A DNA stretch of 63,972 nt from Litorisediminicola beolgyonensis. GTDB taxonomy: Bacteria; Pseudomonadota; Alphaproteobacteria; Rhodobacterales; Rhodobacteraceae. Both the position numbers and the translations under genes were made by a program. Shown here piece after piece: positions 23,917 to 33,700 of this stretch (positions within the stretch are counted from its first letter, which is position 1; the number at the start of each line of letters is the position of its first letter). The notes beneath the pieces were generated by a model. It was given only the letters and a program-made list of their open reading frames with translations, did no database searches and was not told the origin of the DNA. The stretch covers positions 1-63,972 of the forward strand of contig NZ_JBHTMU010000023.1 of NCBI RefSeq assembly GCF_042679605.1, read 5' to 3'.

Positions 23917-26081
23917 GTAACCGCAGCTGGACGAGCGCCTCGTGGTACCGGGTCTCGGGCTTCCGCCCGAGGCTTCGGGCGCATGCGGCGATCCACCGGC
24001 ATGTCTATCGCGGCAAGCTGTGGTTCGTCCTGCAGGACCGCGCCTCGGGCCGGTTCCACCGATTCACCCCCGAGGCCTACCGGCTGATCGCGATGATGGA
24101 TGGCTCGCGGTCGCTCGACCAGATCTGGGAACTCGCGGTCGACCAGCTCGAGATCGACGCGGTCACTCAAGAGGAACTGGTGCGGCTCGTCGGCCAGCTC
24201 TACTCGGCGGATGTGCTGGCGGGCGACGTGCCGCCGGACGTGATCGAGCTCTCGGATCGCGGCCGCCGGACCAAGCGGCAGAAACTGGTGCGCAGCGTGC
24301 TGAACCCGCTCGCGCTCCGGGTGCCGGTCTTCGATCCCGACGATTTCCTGAGCGCGCTGATGCCGCTCATACGCCCGCTCTTCTCGATCTTCGGGCTGCT
24401 GATCTACCTGGGCGTCGTGGCCTACGGGCTGGTGCTTGCGGCGCTCAACTGGGGGCCGCTTACCGCCAATGTCTTCGACCGGGTCGTGTCGACCGAGAAC
24501 GTGATCCTGCTCCTCCTGGCCTATCCGGCGGTCAAGGCGGTGCACGAGCTGGGGCACGCCTTCTCAATCAAGCGCTGGGGCGGAGCGGTCCACGAGATCG
24601 GCGTGATGTTCCTGGTGTTCATGCCGGTGCCTTACGTCGATGCCTCCGACAGCATCGCCTTCGCGTCGAAATGGCGCCGGGCCTTCGTCGCGGCGGCGGG
24701 GGTCCTCGTCGAGATCTTCCTGGCCTCGGTTGCGATGATCGTCTGGAGCGGCGCCGAGGAAGGGCTCGTGCGCGCCTTCGCCTTCAACGTCATGCTGATC
24801 GGCGGCGTCTCGACGCTGCTGTTCAACGGCAATCCGCTCCTGCGCTTCGACGGCTATTACGTTCTCTCGGACCTGATCGAGATCCCCAATCTCGGCCAGC
24901 GCGCCAACCGCTATATCGGCTACCTGGTGCAGCGCTTCGCCTTCGGCATGGAGGGGGTCGACAACCCGGCGACCGGGCGCCGCGAGGGGCCGTGGCTTTT
25001 CTTCTACGCCATCGGCGCGTTTCTCTACCGGCTCTTCATCACCATGGCGATCATCTCGCTCGTGGCGACGAAGTTCTTCGTCGTGGGGATCCTGCTGGCC
25101 AGCTGGGCGCTCTTTCTCATGCTGGGCCTGCCGATCCTCAAGGGCCTTTGGTTCGTCCTCTCCTCGCCAATGCTGCGCCGCCACCGTGGCCGCGCCTTTC
25201 TGGCGACGGGCGGCGTGCTCGCTGCCCTTGCCGCGCTCCTGATGGCGGTTCCGGTGCCGCACAATACGCTGGCAGAGGGCGTCGTCGCGCCCGCGCCGGG
25301 CGCCTATGCCAATGCGAGCTCGGAAGGCGTGATCGAAGAGGTCTTCGTCGCGCCGGGCGACTGGGTGGAGACGGGGGCGCCGATCCTGCGCGTCTTCGAT
25401 CCGCTCCTGCCCGCACGCGCCGATCTCCTGCGCGCGCGGCTCTCGGAGATCGAGCTGCGCCGCGCCGCGCTCGGGCCGTCCGAGCAGACGCAGATGCGCA
25501 TCCTCGAAGAGGAGATCGCCGCCGCCGAGGCCGATCTGGCGCTGACCGAGGCGCGGATCGAGGAGCAGGTGATCCGTGCGCCCGCGCCGGGACGCGTGAT
25601 CCTGCCCGAGGCGCGCGACCTGGTGGGCCGGTTTGCCCGCCGCGGCGACCGGCTTGCGGTCGTGGCCCCGTTCGAGGACCCCGAGATCCGGGTGATCGTG
25701 CCCGAGGCGCAGGCCGATCTCGTGGCCGAGGACACGCGCGGGCTGGCGGTCCGCTTCGCCTCCGACCCCGAGCGCGTCTACCCGGCCCATGTCCTGCGCG
25801 CGACGCCGAGCCTGACCCGATCGCTCCCGAGCGAGGCGCTGGCTGTGGCGGGCGGCGGCCAAGTGTCGCTCGATCCCGAGGCGCCGCGCGGACGGCTGAT
25901 CGCGCTCGAGAGTTTCTACCAGGTCGATCTGGCCGCCGATGCCGCTTTGCCGGTCGCGGTCTACGGAGATCGCGTGCATGTGCGCTTCTCCCATGGCAAC
26001 ACTCCCTTGGCGGCGCGTCTCTGGCGCGGCGCCACGCGGGTGTTCCTCAAGTATTTCCGCGGTGGATCGACCATCGTGTGA
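23913..26081 (+). CDS. PqqD-like / M50 site-2 protease / HlyD fusion protein
   Basis: This 722-residue protein combines three parts. Residues ~20-105 resemble a PqqD-type winged helix (GRFHRFTPEAYRLIAMMDG). Residues ~150-430 form a polytopic membrane region with the zinc-protease motif HELGH (H211, E212, H215) and the second M50 motif NPLLRFDG (N307, D313). From about residue 450 there is a periplasmic HlyD-like part with lipoyl-type segments (NASSEGVIEEVFVAPGDWVE and IRAPAPGRVILPE) around a coiled coil. Both zinc-ligand motifs are intact, so it should be an active intramembrane protease. Similar M50-HlyD proteins occur with peptide and protein export genes. Here it may cut the N-terminal sorting segment of the giant protein at 30763, which is inference. 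Confidence 0.82.
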   Translation: MSNRSWTSASWYRVSGFRPRLRAHAAIHRHVYRGKLWFVLQDRASGRFHRFTPEAYRLIAMMDGSRSLDQIWELAVDQLEIDAVTQEELVRLVGQLYSADVLAGDVPPDVIELSDRGRRTKRQKLVRSVLNPLALRVPVFDPDDFLSALMPLIRPLFSIFGLLIYLGVVAYGLVLAALNWGPLTANVFDRVVSTENVILLLLAYPAVKAVHELGHAFSIKRWGGAVHEIGVMFLVFMPVPYVDASDSIAFASKWRRAFVAAAGVLVEIFLASVAMIVWSGAEEGLVRAFAFNVMLIGGVSTLLFNGNPLLRFDGYYVLSDLIEIPNLGQRANRYIGYLVQRFAFGMEGVDNPATGRREGPWLFFYAIGAFLYRLFITMAIISLVATKFFVVGILLASWALFLMLGLPILKGLWFVLSSPMLRRHRGRAFLATGGVLAALAALLMAVPVPHNTLAEGVVAPAPGAYANASSEGVIEEVFVAPGDWVETGAPILRVFDPLLPARADLLRARLSEIELRRAALGPSEQTQMRILEEEIAAAEADLALTEARIEEQVIRAPAPGRVILPEARDLVGRFARRGDRLAVVAPFEDPEIRVIVPEAQADLVAEDTRGLAVRFASDPERVYPAHVLRATPSLTRSLPSEALAVAGGGQVSLDPEAPRGRLIALESFYQVDLAADAALPVAVYGDRVHVRFSHGNTPLAARLWRGATRVFLKYFRGGSTIV

Positions 26082-26114
26082 GAGCCCCCAACCAACAGGA
26101 AGGATATTTTAGAA

Positions 26115-26894
26115 ATGGCAACTCAGCTTCTGTTTTACGAAAACGCAACGCCCGTCACCGCCAAGGCGCATGGCGATCTGAGCGTGAAGGCCGGCGACAG
26201 CTACGCCTTCGCCACCAAGGTCAACTCGGTGCCGCTGACCGCGATCGAATTTGCCGCTGCTGCCGCGCATTACCCGATCGTCTTCGCGGGCGAGGGCGAC
26301 CGCATCATGCCGGCGGTGATCCTCGGCGCGAAGGCCAACGAGAACTTCTTCGTCGACGATAACGGCCAGTGGAAAGCGGGCACCTACATCCCCGCCTTCG
26401 TGCGCCGCTACCCCTTCGTCTTCTCGACCGACAAGGACGCCAAGAACTTCATCCTGCATATCGACGAGAGCTTCGAGGGCTGTAACCGCGAGGGCCGCGG
26501 CGAGCATCTCTTCGACAGCGACGGCAAGCAGACCCAGTACCTGCAGAACATCCTGCGCTTCCTGCAGGAATACCAGGGCCAGTTCCGCCGCACCGAGGCC
26601 TATTGCAAGCGTCTGAAGGACCTTGGCCTCCTGCAGCCGATGCAGGCGCAGTTCAGCCTCGCCGATGGCGAGAAGCGGTCGCTCTCGGGCTTCATGGCCA
26701 TCGACCGCGAGAAGCTGAAGAAGCTCGAGGATGCGGATCTGCGCGCCATGTTCGACACCGACGAGCTGGAATGCACCTTCCTGCACCTGCATTCGCTGCG
26801 CCACTTCCAGACCATGCTCGGCCATTTCGCGCTGCCCGAGGTCGAGGGTGACGCCGGGACCACCGCGCCCGAGGCCGCGACCGAAGAGGCCTGA
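26115..26894 (+). CDS. SapC-family protein
   Basis: This 259-residue soluble protein matches the SapC family. Marks are the N-terminal LLFYENATPVTAKAHGDLSV, the central YIPAFVRRYPFVFS (about residues 90-103) and IDESFEGCNREGRGEHLFD (about 116-134), and DREKLKKLEDADLR towards the end. The family takes its name from a gene in the surface-layer locus of Campylobacter fetus, where type I export genes for a surface protein lie nearby. Its biochemical role is unknown. No signal peptide or membrane segment is seen, so it is cytoplasmic. An AGGAAGGA ribosome site sits 10 bases upstream. The C-terminal ~20 residues are an acidic, Ala/Thr-rich tail. Confidence 0.87.
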   Translation: MATQLLFYENATPVTAKAHGDLSVKAGDSYAFATKVNSVPLTAIEFAAAAAHYPIVFAGEGDRIMPAVILGAKANENFFVDDNGQWKAGTYIPAFVRRYPFVFSTDKDAKNFILHIDESFEGCNREGRGEHLFDSDGKQTQYLQNILRFLQEYQGQFRRTEAYCKRLKDLGLLQPMQAQFSLADGEKRSLSGFMAIDREKLKKLEDADLRAMFDTDELECTFLHLHSLRHFQTMLGHFALPEVEGDAGTTAPEAATEEA

Positions 26895-26905
26895 GGCCAG
26901 TGAAG

Positions 26906-28900
26906 ATGCTCCAGCCAGAAGGGGCGGCGCTCGGCGCCGCTCCGCGGGTCCGGTTCTACCCCGAGCGGCGGGACCGCTATCCCGGCTGGCTGGACGAGCG
27001 GGGGCAGGCGGCGCTCGGCCGGCTGTCCCGCGATGCGCGGCTCTTCGCGGCGCCCGCGACCGATCGTGCGGGCGTGGCCGCGGTGCTGCGCCTGGGACGG
27101 CGTCTTGCCGCCCTGGACGACGCCGCTTTCGACGCCGAGATCGTCGAGACGCGCGCCCGGATCCGCCGTGCCGGTCCGACCACCTCGGCGCTGCGCGAGG
27201 GCGTTGCGCTCGCACGCGAGGCAAGCGCCCGGACGTTGGGCCTCCGGCAGAGATCGGTGCAGATCCGCGGCGCTTTGGCGATGCTCGACGGCCGCCTGAT
27301 CGAGATGGATACCGGCGAGGGCAAGACCATCACCGCCGGTCTCGCCGCTGCCGCCGCGGCGCTCGCAGGCACGCCGACCCACGTCATCACCGTCAACAAC
27401 TACCTGGCCGAACGCGATGCCGACACGCTGCGCCCGGTTTACGAACGCCTCGGGCTCACGCTCGGCGTGATCCTCGAGGACATGAGCCCCCAGGATCGCC
27501 GCGCCGCTTATCTCTGCGATCTGACCTACGGGTCGAACACCGAGATGGCCTTCGATTACCTGCGCGACAGGATCACCTTTGGCGCCGAAGGTCCGCAGGC
27601 CCTTCGCCAGAGGCTGGCACGGGTGGCGTCCGGGTCCAGGGACCTGTCCGAGCCGGTGATGCGCGGCCTGCATTTCGCCATCGTGGACGAGGCCGACAGC
27701 GTTCTCGTCGACGAAGCCAAGACGCCTCTCATCATCTCGAAACAGACCGATGCCGCCGAGGAAGCCGCCTGGGCGGGCCGCGCGCTGGACCTGGCGCGGA
27801 GCCTCGAGAAGGGCCCGCATTATGCGCTCGAGGCCGACGAGCGCCGCGTGCGCCTCAAGGAGGCGGGGCGCGAGCGCCTGACCGAGCTTACCGAGGGCGA
27901 GGACGGTCTCTGGCAAAGCCGCATCCGCCGCGAAGAGGTGATCCAGCAGGCGCTGGCGGCGCTTTTCGTCTTCAAGCGCGGCGAGCATTACCTGGTGGCC
28001 GACGGCAAGATCGAGATCGTCGACGAATATACCGGGAGACTGCAGCCGGACCGGTCCTGGTCGGACGGCATGCACCAGCTGATCGAGGCCAAGGAAGAGG
28101 TCGAGATCACGCCTCAGAACATCGCCGTGGCGCGGATGACCTACCAGCGGCTCTTCCGGCGCTACGTGAAGCTCGCGGGCATGACCGGAACCGCGCGCGA
28201 GGTCACGAACGAGCTCTGGTCCGTCTACGGCCTGAAGACCAGCCGCATCCCGCCGCACAAGCCCTCGAAGCTGCGCTACCGGGTGCCGCGCGTGCATGGC
28301 TCGGTCGAGGCGAAATGGCGGGCCGTCGTCGCGGAGACCCGGACCGAGGCCGCCCGCGGTCGCCCGGTGCTGATCGGGACGCGCTCGGTCTCGGCCTCGC
28401 AGGCGGTGTCGGCGGCTTTGAGTGCCGCGGGCTTCGAGCATCGCGTGTTGAACGCCGAGACCGATCACGAAAGCGCCGAGATCATCGCCGAGGCCGGGCA
28501 GGCGGGGCGGATCACCGTCGCGACCAACATGGCCGGGCGCGGCGTCGACATCGCGCTCGGGGAGGGCGTGCGCGAGGCCGGCGGCCTGCACGTCATCCTC
28601 ACCGAGCGCCACGACGCGGGTCGGATCGACCGCCAGCTTGCGGGCCGTGCCGGACGGCGCGGCGAGCCGGGCACGGTGGGCCAGCACCTCTCCCTTGCCG
28701 ATCCGCTTCTCGACGCGATCTCCGCGCCGCATCTGCGGGTCCTGAGCTATCTGCCGCTGATCGGTCTCGGACCGCGGCTCAAGCTCTTCGACCGGGCGCA
28801 GGCGCGGGCCGAGCGTATCCATGCGCGGATGCGCCGCGATCTGGTCCGGCAGGATCGGCGGCTCAACTCGATGTTGTCCTTTACCGGAGGTCTCGAATGA
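26906..28900 (+). CDS. SecA-like accessory translocation ATPase, shortened
   Basis: This protein of about 664 residues has the SecA motor. Visible are Walker A in MDTGEGKTITAG (about residues 134-145), Walker B with VDEADSVLVDEAKTPLIIS near 256-275, VDEYTGRLQPDRSWSDGMHQ near 372, the coupling motif GMTGTAREV near 427, and the helicase-like TNMAGRGVDI and QLAGRAGRRGEPG near 540-590. The preprotein-binding region between them is present. It is about 200 residues shorter than housekeeping SecA: the C-terminal wing and scaffold are reduced and the zinc-binding tail is absent. Such paralogues are SecA2-like motors. The ATG at 26906 fits the TGAGG site better than a GTG at 26900. It overlaps the adaptor gene that follows. 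Confidence 0.87.
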   Translation: MLQPEGAALGAAPRVRFYPERRDRYPGWLDERGQAALGRLSRDARLFAAPATDRAGVAAVLRLGRRLAALDDAAFDAEIVETRARIRRAGPTTSALREGVALAREASARTLGLRQRSVQIRGALAMLDGRLIEMDTGEGKTITAGLAAAAAALAGTPTHVITVNNYLAERDADTLRPVYERLGLTLGVILEDMSPQDRRAAYLCDLTYGSNTEMAFDYLRDRITFGAEGPQALRQRLARVASGSRDLSEPVMRGLHFAIVDEADSVLVDEAKTPLIISKQTDAAEEAAWAGRALDLARSLEKGPHYALEADERRVRLKEAGRERLTELTEGEDGLWQSRIRREEVIQQALAALFVFKRGEHYLVADGKIEIVDEYTGRLQPDRSWSDGMHQLIEAKEEVEITPQNIAVARMTYQRLFRRYVKLAGMTGTAREVTNELWSVYGLKTSRIPPHKPSKLRYRVPRVHGSVEAKWRAVVAETRTEAARGRPVLIGTRSVSASQAVSAALSAAGFEHRVLNAETDHESAEIIAEAGQAGRITVATNMAGRGVDIALGEGVREAGGLHVILTERHDAGRIDRQLAGRAGRRGEPGTVGQHLSLADPLLDAISAPHLRVLSYLPLIGLGPRLKLFDRAQARAERIHARMRRDLVRQDRRLNSMLSFTGGLE

Positions 28901-29697
28901 TCCACCGCACCGCCTGCCTGTCGCTTCTGGCGCTGGTCGCCTCACCGGCTCTGGCCGACAGCTTCGACTGCCTGATGGATCCGGCCGAGATCGTGCGTCT
29001 GGGGAGCCCGGTCGCGGGGCTTCTAGAAGAGGTCAGCGTGTCGCGGGGGGACGCGGTCGAGGCGGGGCAGGTCGTCGCGCGCCTGTCCTCGGCGGTGGAG
29101 CAGAGCACGGTGGATCTGCTGGCCACGCGCGCGGCCTCGACCGACGTGATCGACGCGCAGCGGCGTCAGCTCGAGATGATCGACAAGCGCTATGCCCGGA
29201 TCGAGACGCTGCGCCAGCGCGGCGTCGCCACTGAAGAGGCCTTCGACCAGGTCGAGGCCGAGCGCATCGCGGCGCAGAGCCTCTTGATCCAGGCCGAGCT
29301 GAACCGTGACATCGCGCTCAAGGAACTGACCCGGGCCGAGATCGCGCTTGGGGAACGCGCGATCACCAGCCCGGTGGACGGGATCGTGTCCGATCGGGTG
29401 CTGACCGCGGGCGAATATGTCGGGTCCAGCGACCATGTGCTTGAAATCGTTCAACTCGATCCCCTGAAGATCGAGGCCTTCCTGCCGGTGGCGATGTTCG
29501 GCTCGGTCTCGGTCGGGGACAGCGCGGTGGTGCGTCCGGCGGCGCCGCTCGACGGGGCGTTCCCGGCGGTCGTGACCTCGGTCGACCGGGTCTTCGACGC
29601 GGCCAGCGCGACCTTCGTTGTGGTCCTGGGATTGCCCAATCCCGACGGTGAGTTGCCCGCCGGGCATCGCTGCACGCTGGAGATCGCGGGCGGATAA
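28897..29697 (+). CDS. Periplasmic HlyD/MFP-type adaptor protein
   Basis: This 266-residue protein begins with a clear signal peptide (MIHRTACLSLLALVASPALA, cleavage near residue 20). It has a membrane-fusion-protein layout: a lipoyl-like half (PVAGLLEEVSVSRGDAVEAG), a coiled-coil hairpin (about residues 68-145), the second half (ITSPVDGIVSDRVLTAGEYV) and a beta-barrel end. Proteins of this type connect inner-membrane exporters to outer-membrane channels. It is the third adaptor-type protein in this operon, and it lacks a membrane anchor. The ATG overlaps the SecA-like stop and has a GGAGG site seven bases upstream. No inner-membrane pump of the RND or ABC type is encoded beside it. Confidence 0.85.
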   Translation: MIHRTACLSLLALVASPALADSFDCLMDPAEIVRLGSPVAGLLEEVSVSRGDAVEAGQVVARLSSAVEQSTVDLLATRAASTDVIDAQRRQLEMIDKRYARIETLRQRGVATEEAFDQVEAERIAAQSLLIQAELNRDIALKELTRAEIALGERAITSPVDGIVSDRVLTAGEYVGSSDHVLEIVQLDPLKIEAFLPVAMFGSVSVGDSAVVRPAAPLDGAFPAVVTSVDRVFDAASATFVVVLGLPNPDGELPAGHRCTLEIAGG

Positions 29698-29796
29698 GTC
29701 CCGAGGCTTCCGGGCCGTGACCGCGATGTCATGTCCTGTCCCAGATTTCGACAAAAACGCGAGCTATCGGGTCCGGGGACAACCGGGAGGCCTGCT

Positions 29797-30399
29797 GTGA
29801 CGACATTCGAGACGTTCGACTGGGAGAGCGGCGATACCGACACCGCCATCGCACTGGTGCGGGAGGGCACGACCCGGCAGATCAATCAGCTCGGGCGGTT
29901 CTACAATTGGGATTACGCGCCGGTCGAGGTTCTGGGCGCGGTTCTGGACCGGCCCGATTGCTCGCTCGGGACGGCGCTGACCATCTTTGTCGCCGCCGAG
30001 CCCGGGTATTACGAGGCCTTTGCGCCCGACGGGGCGGGGTGTCCCTCGCCGCAGATCTTCGCGTTCCTGGTAAGGTTGCGCGACCGGATCAACGCGGGCG
30101 ATTTCGTGGACGACCCCGAAGACAGTCCCGAACACCCGTGGCTCCTGACGCGCTACCTGTCGTCCGAGGACGGGCCGGAGCGGATGTTCACGCTCGATCC
30201 GGCGCGGGTGTCCGGGGCGCTGTCCCGGCCGAGCCGCGACGCGGCGCGACAGGAAGACGGGCATGTGTTCGAGCTTCATAGCGCTCTCGATCTGTTTGCC
30301 ACGATGCGCGCGACCCAGGCGGGAATCGAGGTCGAGCTGGACGCGCGGCGCGGTCCTCTGGCCCGGCTGTTCCGGCGTCTTTTCGGTCGAAATCGGTAA
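29797..30399 (+). CDS. DUF4274-like protein
   Basis: This 200-residue soluble protein starts at a GTG (29797) with CGGGAGG seven bases upstream. Residues ~30-70 (FYNWDYAPVEVLGAVLDRPD, then CSLGTALTIFVAAEPGYY) resemble the DUF4274 domain found in small proteins of unknown function. The rest is acidic, with a basic C-terminus (PLARLFRRLFGRNR) that could associate with the membrane. It lies 99 bases after the adaptor gene and is the last gene before the giant reading frame. Its role in the presumed export system is unknown. Confidence 0.7.
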   Translation: MTTFETFDWESGDTDTAIALVREGTTRQINQLGRFYNWDYAPVEVLGAVLDRPDCSLGTALTIFVAAEPGYYEAFAPDGAGCPSPQIFAFLVRLRDRINAGDFVDDPEDSPEHPWLLTRYLSSEDGPERMFTLDPARVSGALSRPSRDAARQEDGHVFELHSALDLFATMRATQAGIEVELDARRGPLARLFRRLFGRNR

Positions 30400-30762
30400 G
30401 GCGGGAAACGTCCCTCCGAGGAGATTTGAGCCGCTTAGAGACGGCTGATGTCGCACGGGCGACTCATCTGTCGCCAACCAGCTCCCGAAGGCCCGCGATT
30501 CGGGGGGAATCGGGTCGCCGGACCGCTCGCGGCGATGGCTCAAATTAACGAAAAAAATAGCTTGGAACGCATCTTAAGGTCGATTCGGGTTATGCGCAGC
30601 TGAAACGCCTTGGTAAACTCGCGGTGCTGCACACTCACCAGCGTATCTCAGTTTAGCCCCGTTTTGACCTGCGTTATCGACGCAGAATGCAGGCCTATGC
30701 TTTTTGGCTTGTGCGAATTTCGTCGCGCAAGTCCTTGAAATATATTGATTAGGAGATGAGGG
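30400..30762. other. Long AT-richer leader of the giant gene
   Basis: This 363-base stretch carries no gene I can support. It contains two small stem-loops, GGCGAC-N6-GTCGCC at 30458-30475 and CTGCGT-N5-ACGCAG at 30669-30685, neither with a T-tract. It ends with an AGGAGATGAGGG ribosome site directly before the giant gene's ATG at 30763. It is notably richer in A and T than the flanking genes, as expected of a promoter region. No confident -35/-10 pair was recognised. Confidence 0.5.
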
Positions 30763-33700
30763 ATGGCGTTCCCCTTCGGCTCTGATGCGTTCCGCAAAAA
30801 CATCGAATCGGTCGATTCGCGCGATGTCGCGAAAGCACGGTCGCGACTCAAGTGGTTCTCCGGGGAAACCCGCCACCGATTCTTCCAGAGCCTGCGCCTG
30901 ATCCAGGAAGGCCGGATGCCGGTCCGCGTCTCGGCCGTGAAGGTCGAAGCGCTGGAGCCGCGCTATCTTCTGGCCGCCGATATCATCCCGATGTCCGATC
31001 TGGACGCCTCGGGCGGGGCCGACTGGACGCTGGAATACGATCACGTCGCCGAAGTCTTCAAAATCTATGACGAGGAGACGGGTGACCTTGTCGAGGAACG
31101 CGCGCTGTCCGACGCCACGGACGGCCTGACGATCCAGGGCACCGACGGGAACGACCGGCTGAAACTCGACGTCACGGGACTTCTGCCCCAGGGCATCGCC
31201 ATTCTCTTCGACGGTGGCGCGGGCACCGACACGCTCGAAGGTCCGGCACAGGACACCACCTGGACCGTCGACGGCCAGGACGCGGGCGAGGTCGCGGGCT
31301 TGCGCTTCACCTCGGTCGAGGCGCTTCAGGGCGCCGCGGATAACGAGGACACGTTCCTCATCCAGCAGGATGGCGCGCTCACCGCCGGGCTGCATGGCGG
31401 CGATGGCGGGTTCGATGTGCTGGAGCTCGATGGCGGCAGCTACGGCTCGGTCACCTATGTGGCCACCAGCCCGCAATCCGGCACGATCACCCGCGATGGA
31501 GACGTGCTCGCCTATGACGGGCTCGAGCCGCTCACCAACACCGGAACAATGGACGAGGTCGTGTTCGACCTGACCGCCCTCTCTGACGCGGTCACGGTCA
31601 CCTATGACAGTGGAACGAACCAGATCACCATCGCGGGCGCGACCTTCGAGGACACCACCTTCACGGTTCCCGACGTCTCCCTGACGATCAACATGGGCAA
31701 CGATCAGGGTATCCTGTCCGAGTTCACCGCGCTTCTTCCGGATATCGACGTCGACATCGCGGGGATCAGCCCGTCCCAGTTCCCGGCGGGCGATGTCCTG
31801 ACCTTCTCGGGCGATTTCGACACGCTGGGCGATCTGAACCTGACGGTCGATGGCGGCGAGGGTCTCGACACGGTGATCTTCTCGGGCGGAACGCTCGTGA
31901 CCACCGGCGCCATCGACATCACCGCCGAGACCATCACCGTCGAGGACGGCGCCAGCGTCTCGGGCGCATCGGTGACCTTCACCTCCGAGGCGTCCGGCAA
32001 CGGCATCATCCCCGAAGGGCCCACGGACGGCTTCATCCTCTCCGCGCCGAAGGCGTCCATCGACATCCAAGGCGACGTGACCGCGACGGCCGGTGACGTC
32101 TCGATGAGCGCGACCACCTCGTCGACGCTCGAATCGTCGAATTTTGCGCTCGGACCGATCGGCGGCGCGATCACCGCCGGGATTCCGCGCGCCTCGATCA
32201 CGCTGGGCACCGAGGGCGATGCGCTCTCGTCGGGATCGGTCACCGCCTCGGGCGCTGTGGCGCTGACCACCGGGGTCACGCTGACCCTGACCGCCGAGGA
32301 TCAGGCCGAGGACGGCGACACCGATTCCGAGACCGACGCCGCCGTGGCGGTCGCCGTGCTCGTCACGCGCTCGACCATCGGCATCTGGGGCGCCAGCGCC
32401 ATCGACGCGGGCACCAGTGTCAATGCCAATGCGGGCACGACGCTCGATGTCACCAGCATCGCCGATGGCCGCCCCGAGAGCGGCTCTGCCGCGGGTGCGA
32501 CCGTTGCGGTGACCGTGGCCGACGTGGCGACGCGCGTCTCGGTGGGGGATTCCGCCTCGATCGGCGCGTCTGACGCCCCCGAGGCGATCGGGCTCGCGGC
32601 GACCACGACCGCGACGATCACCACCGCCGCCTATTCCTCGGCCGGAGGCGCGGACGAGAGCGCGGGCAATGCGAATGACAACGAGTCGCAGAACCGGCTC
32701 GAAGACCCGAACAACGATGGCGACAGCTCGGACCGGGCCGCCAGCCAGGGCGGCAATATCGATTTCGCGGGCGCGGTTGCGGTCGGAATCTATCTGCCGA
32801 CGACCACCGTGTCGGTCGATACCTCGGGGTCGCTCTCGACCTCGGGCGGCGCCAATGCGGTCAGCCTGAGCGCGACGCAGACCGATATCCTTTCCACCAC
32901 CGCGAGCGGTGTGAGCACCGATTCCACCGCCACCGGCGTCGCGGTCGCCGTCGGGATCGGCGTGATCGACGCGGATGTCTCGACCACGCTCGGCGGGACC
33001 ACGACCTACAACACCGGCAGCGTCACCGCGACAGCGACGCTCGATGCGTCCGGCGGCTACGCGCTGACGGCGATCAGCGGCGCGACCTCGTCGGCAGAGA
33101 CGGCGATTGCGGGAAGCCTCGCCATCCATGTCGTGACCACGGATGTGCATGCGCTGGTGCTTGATGGCGCTGCGCTAACGCTGAACGGCGCGAGTCTGAG
33201 CCTGACGGCCAGCTCGACCACCGTGGTGACCACCTCCGCCACGCCGACCGAGTCCGGCGGTGCTATGGGATCGGACACCGGGGTCGGGGCCTCAGTCGCG
33301 CTCTATATCGGATCGAACTCGACCAGCGCGGCGCTCGAGGGCACCGCGCTCGGCACCGGCAACGCGGCGGGTCTGGGCGATCTGACGCTGTCGGCCACCG
33401 GCACCCATACCGACACCACCACCGCCGAGGCGGGCGCCTCGGGAGGCGGCACCTCGGTCGGTGGCGCGGTCGCCATCGCTGTCGTCAACAACGCCACCAC
33501 CACCGATCTCGGGACCGGCGGCGATCTCGCCGTGGCCGGAGACCTGTCGGCCAGTGCGATCCATTCGGGCACCAGCACGATTCTCGCCGATGGCACCGCA
33601 CTTGGCGGCGGCACCGCCGTCGGCGCGGCCGTGGCGCTTGGCTTTGTCGACAACTGCGCCTCCTCGACCTCGCGGCGCAATTCCACTGTCGCCGGGACCG

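Noticed and set aside
30400..30480. Stem-loops after the DUF4274-like gene as terminators
   Set aside because: The stems are only 5-6 base pairs and no T-tract follows.
30564..30591. Possible EcfG promoter (GGAAC and GGTT) upstream of the giant gene
   Set aside because: The spacing is 19 bases and the -10 element is GGTT, outside the 16-17 base CGTT consensus.
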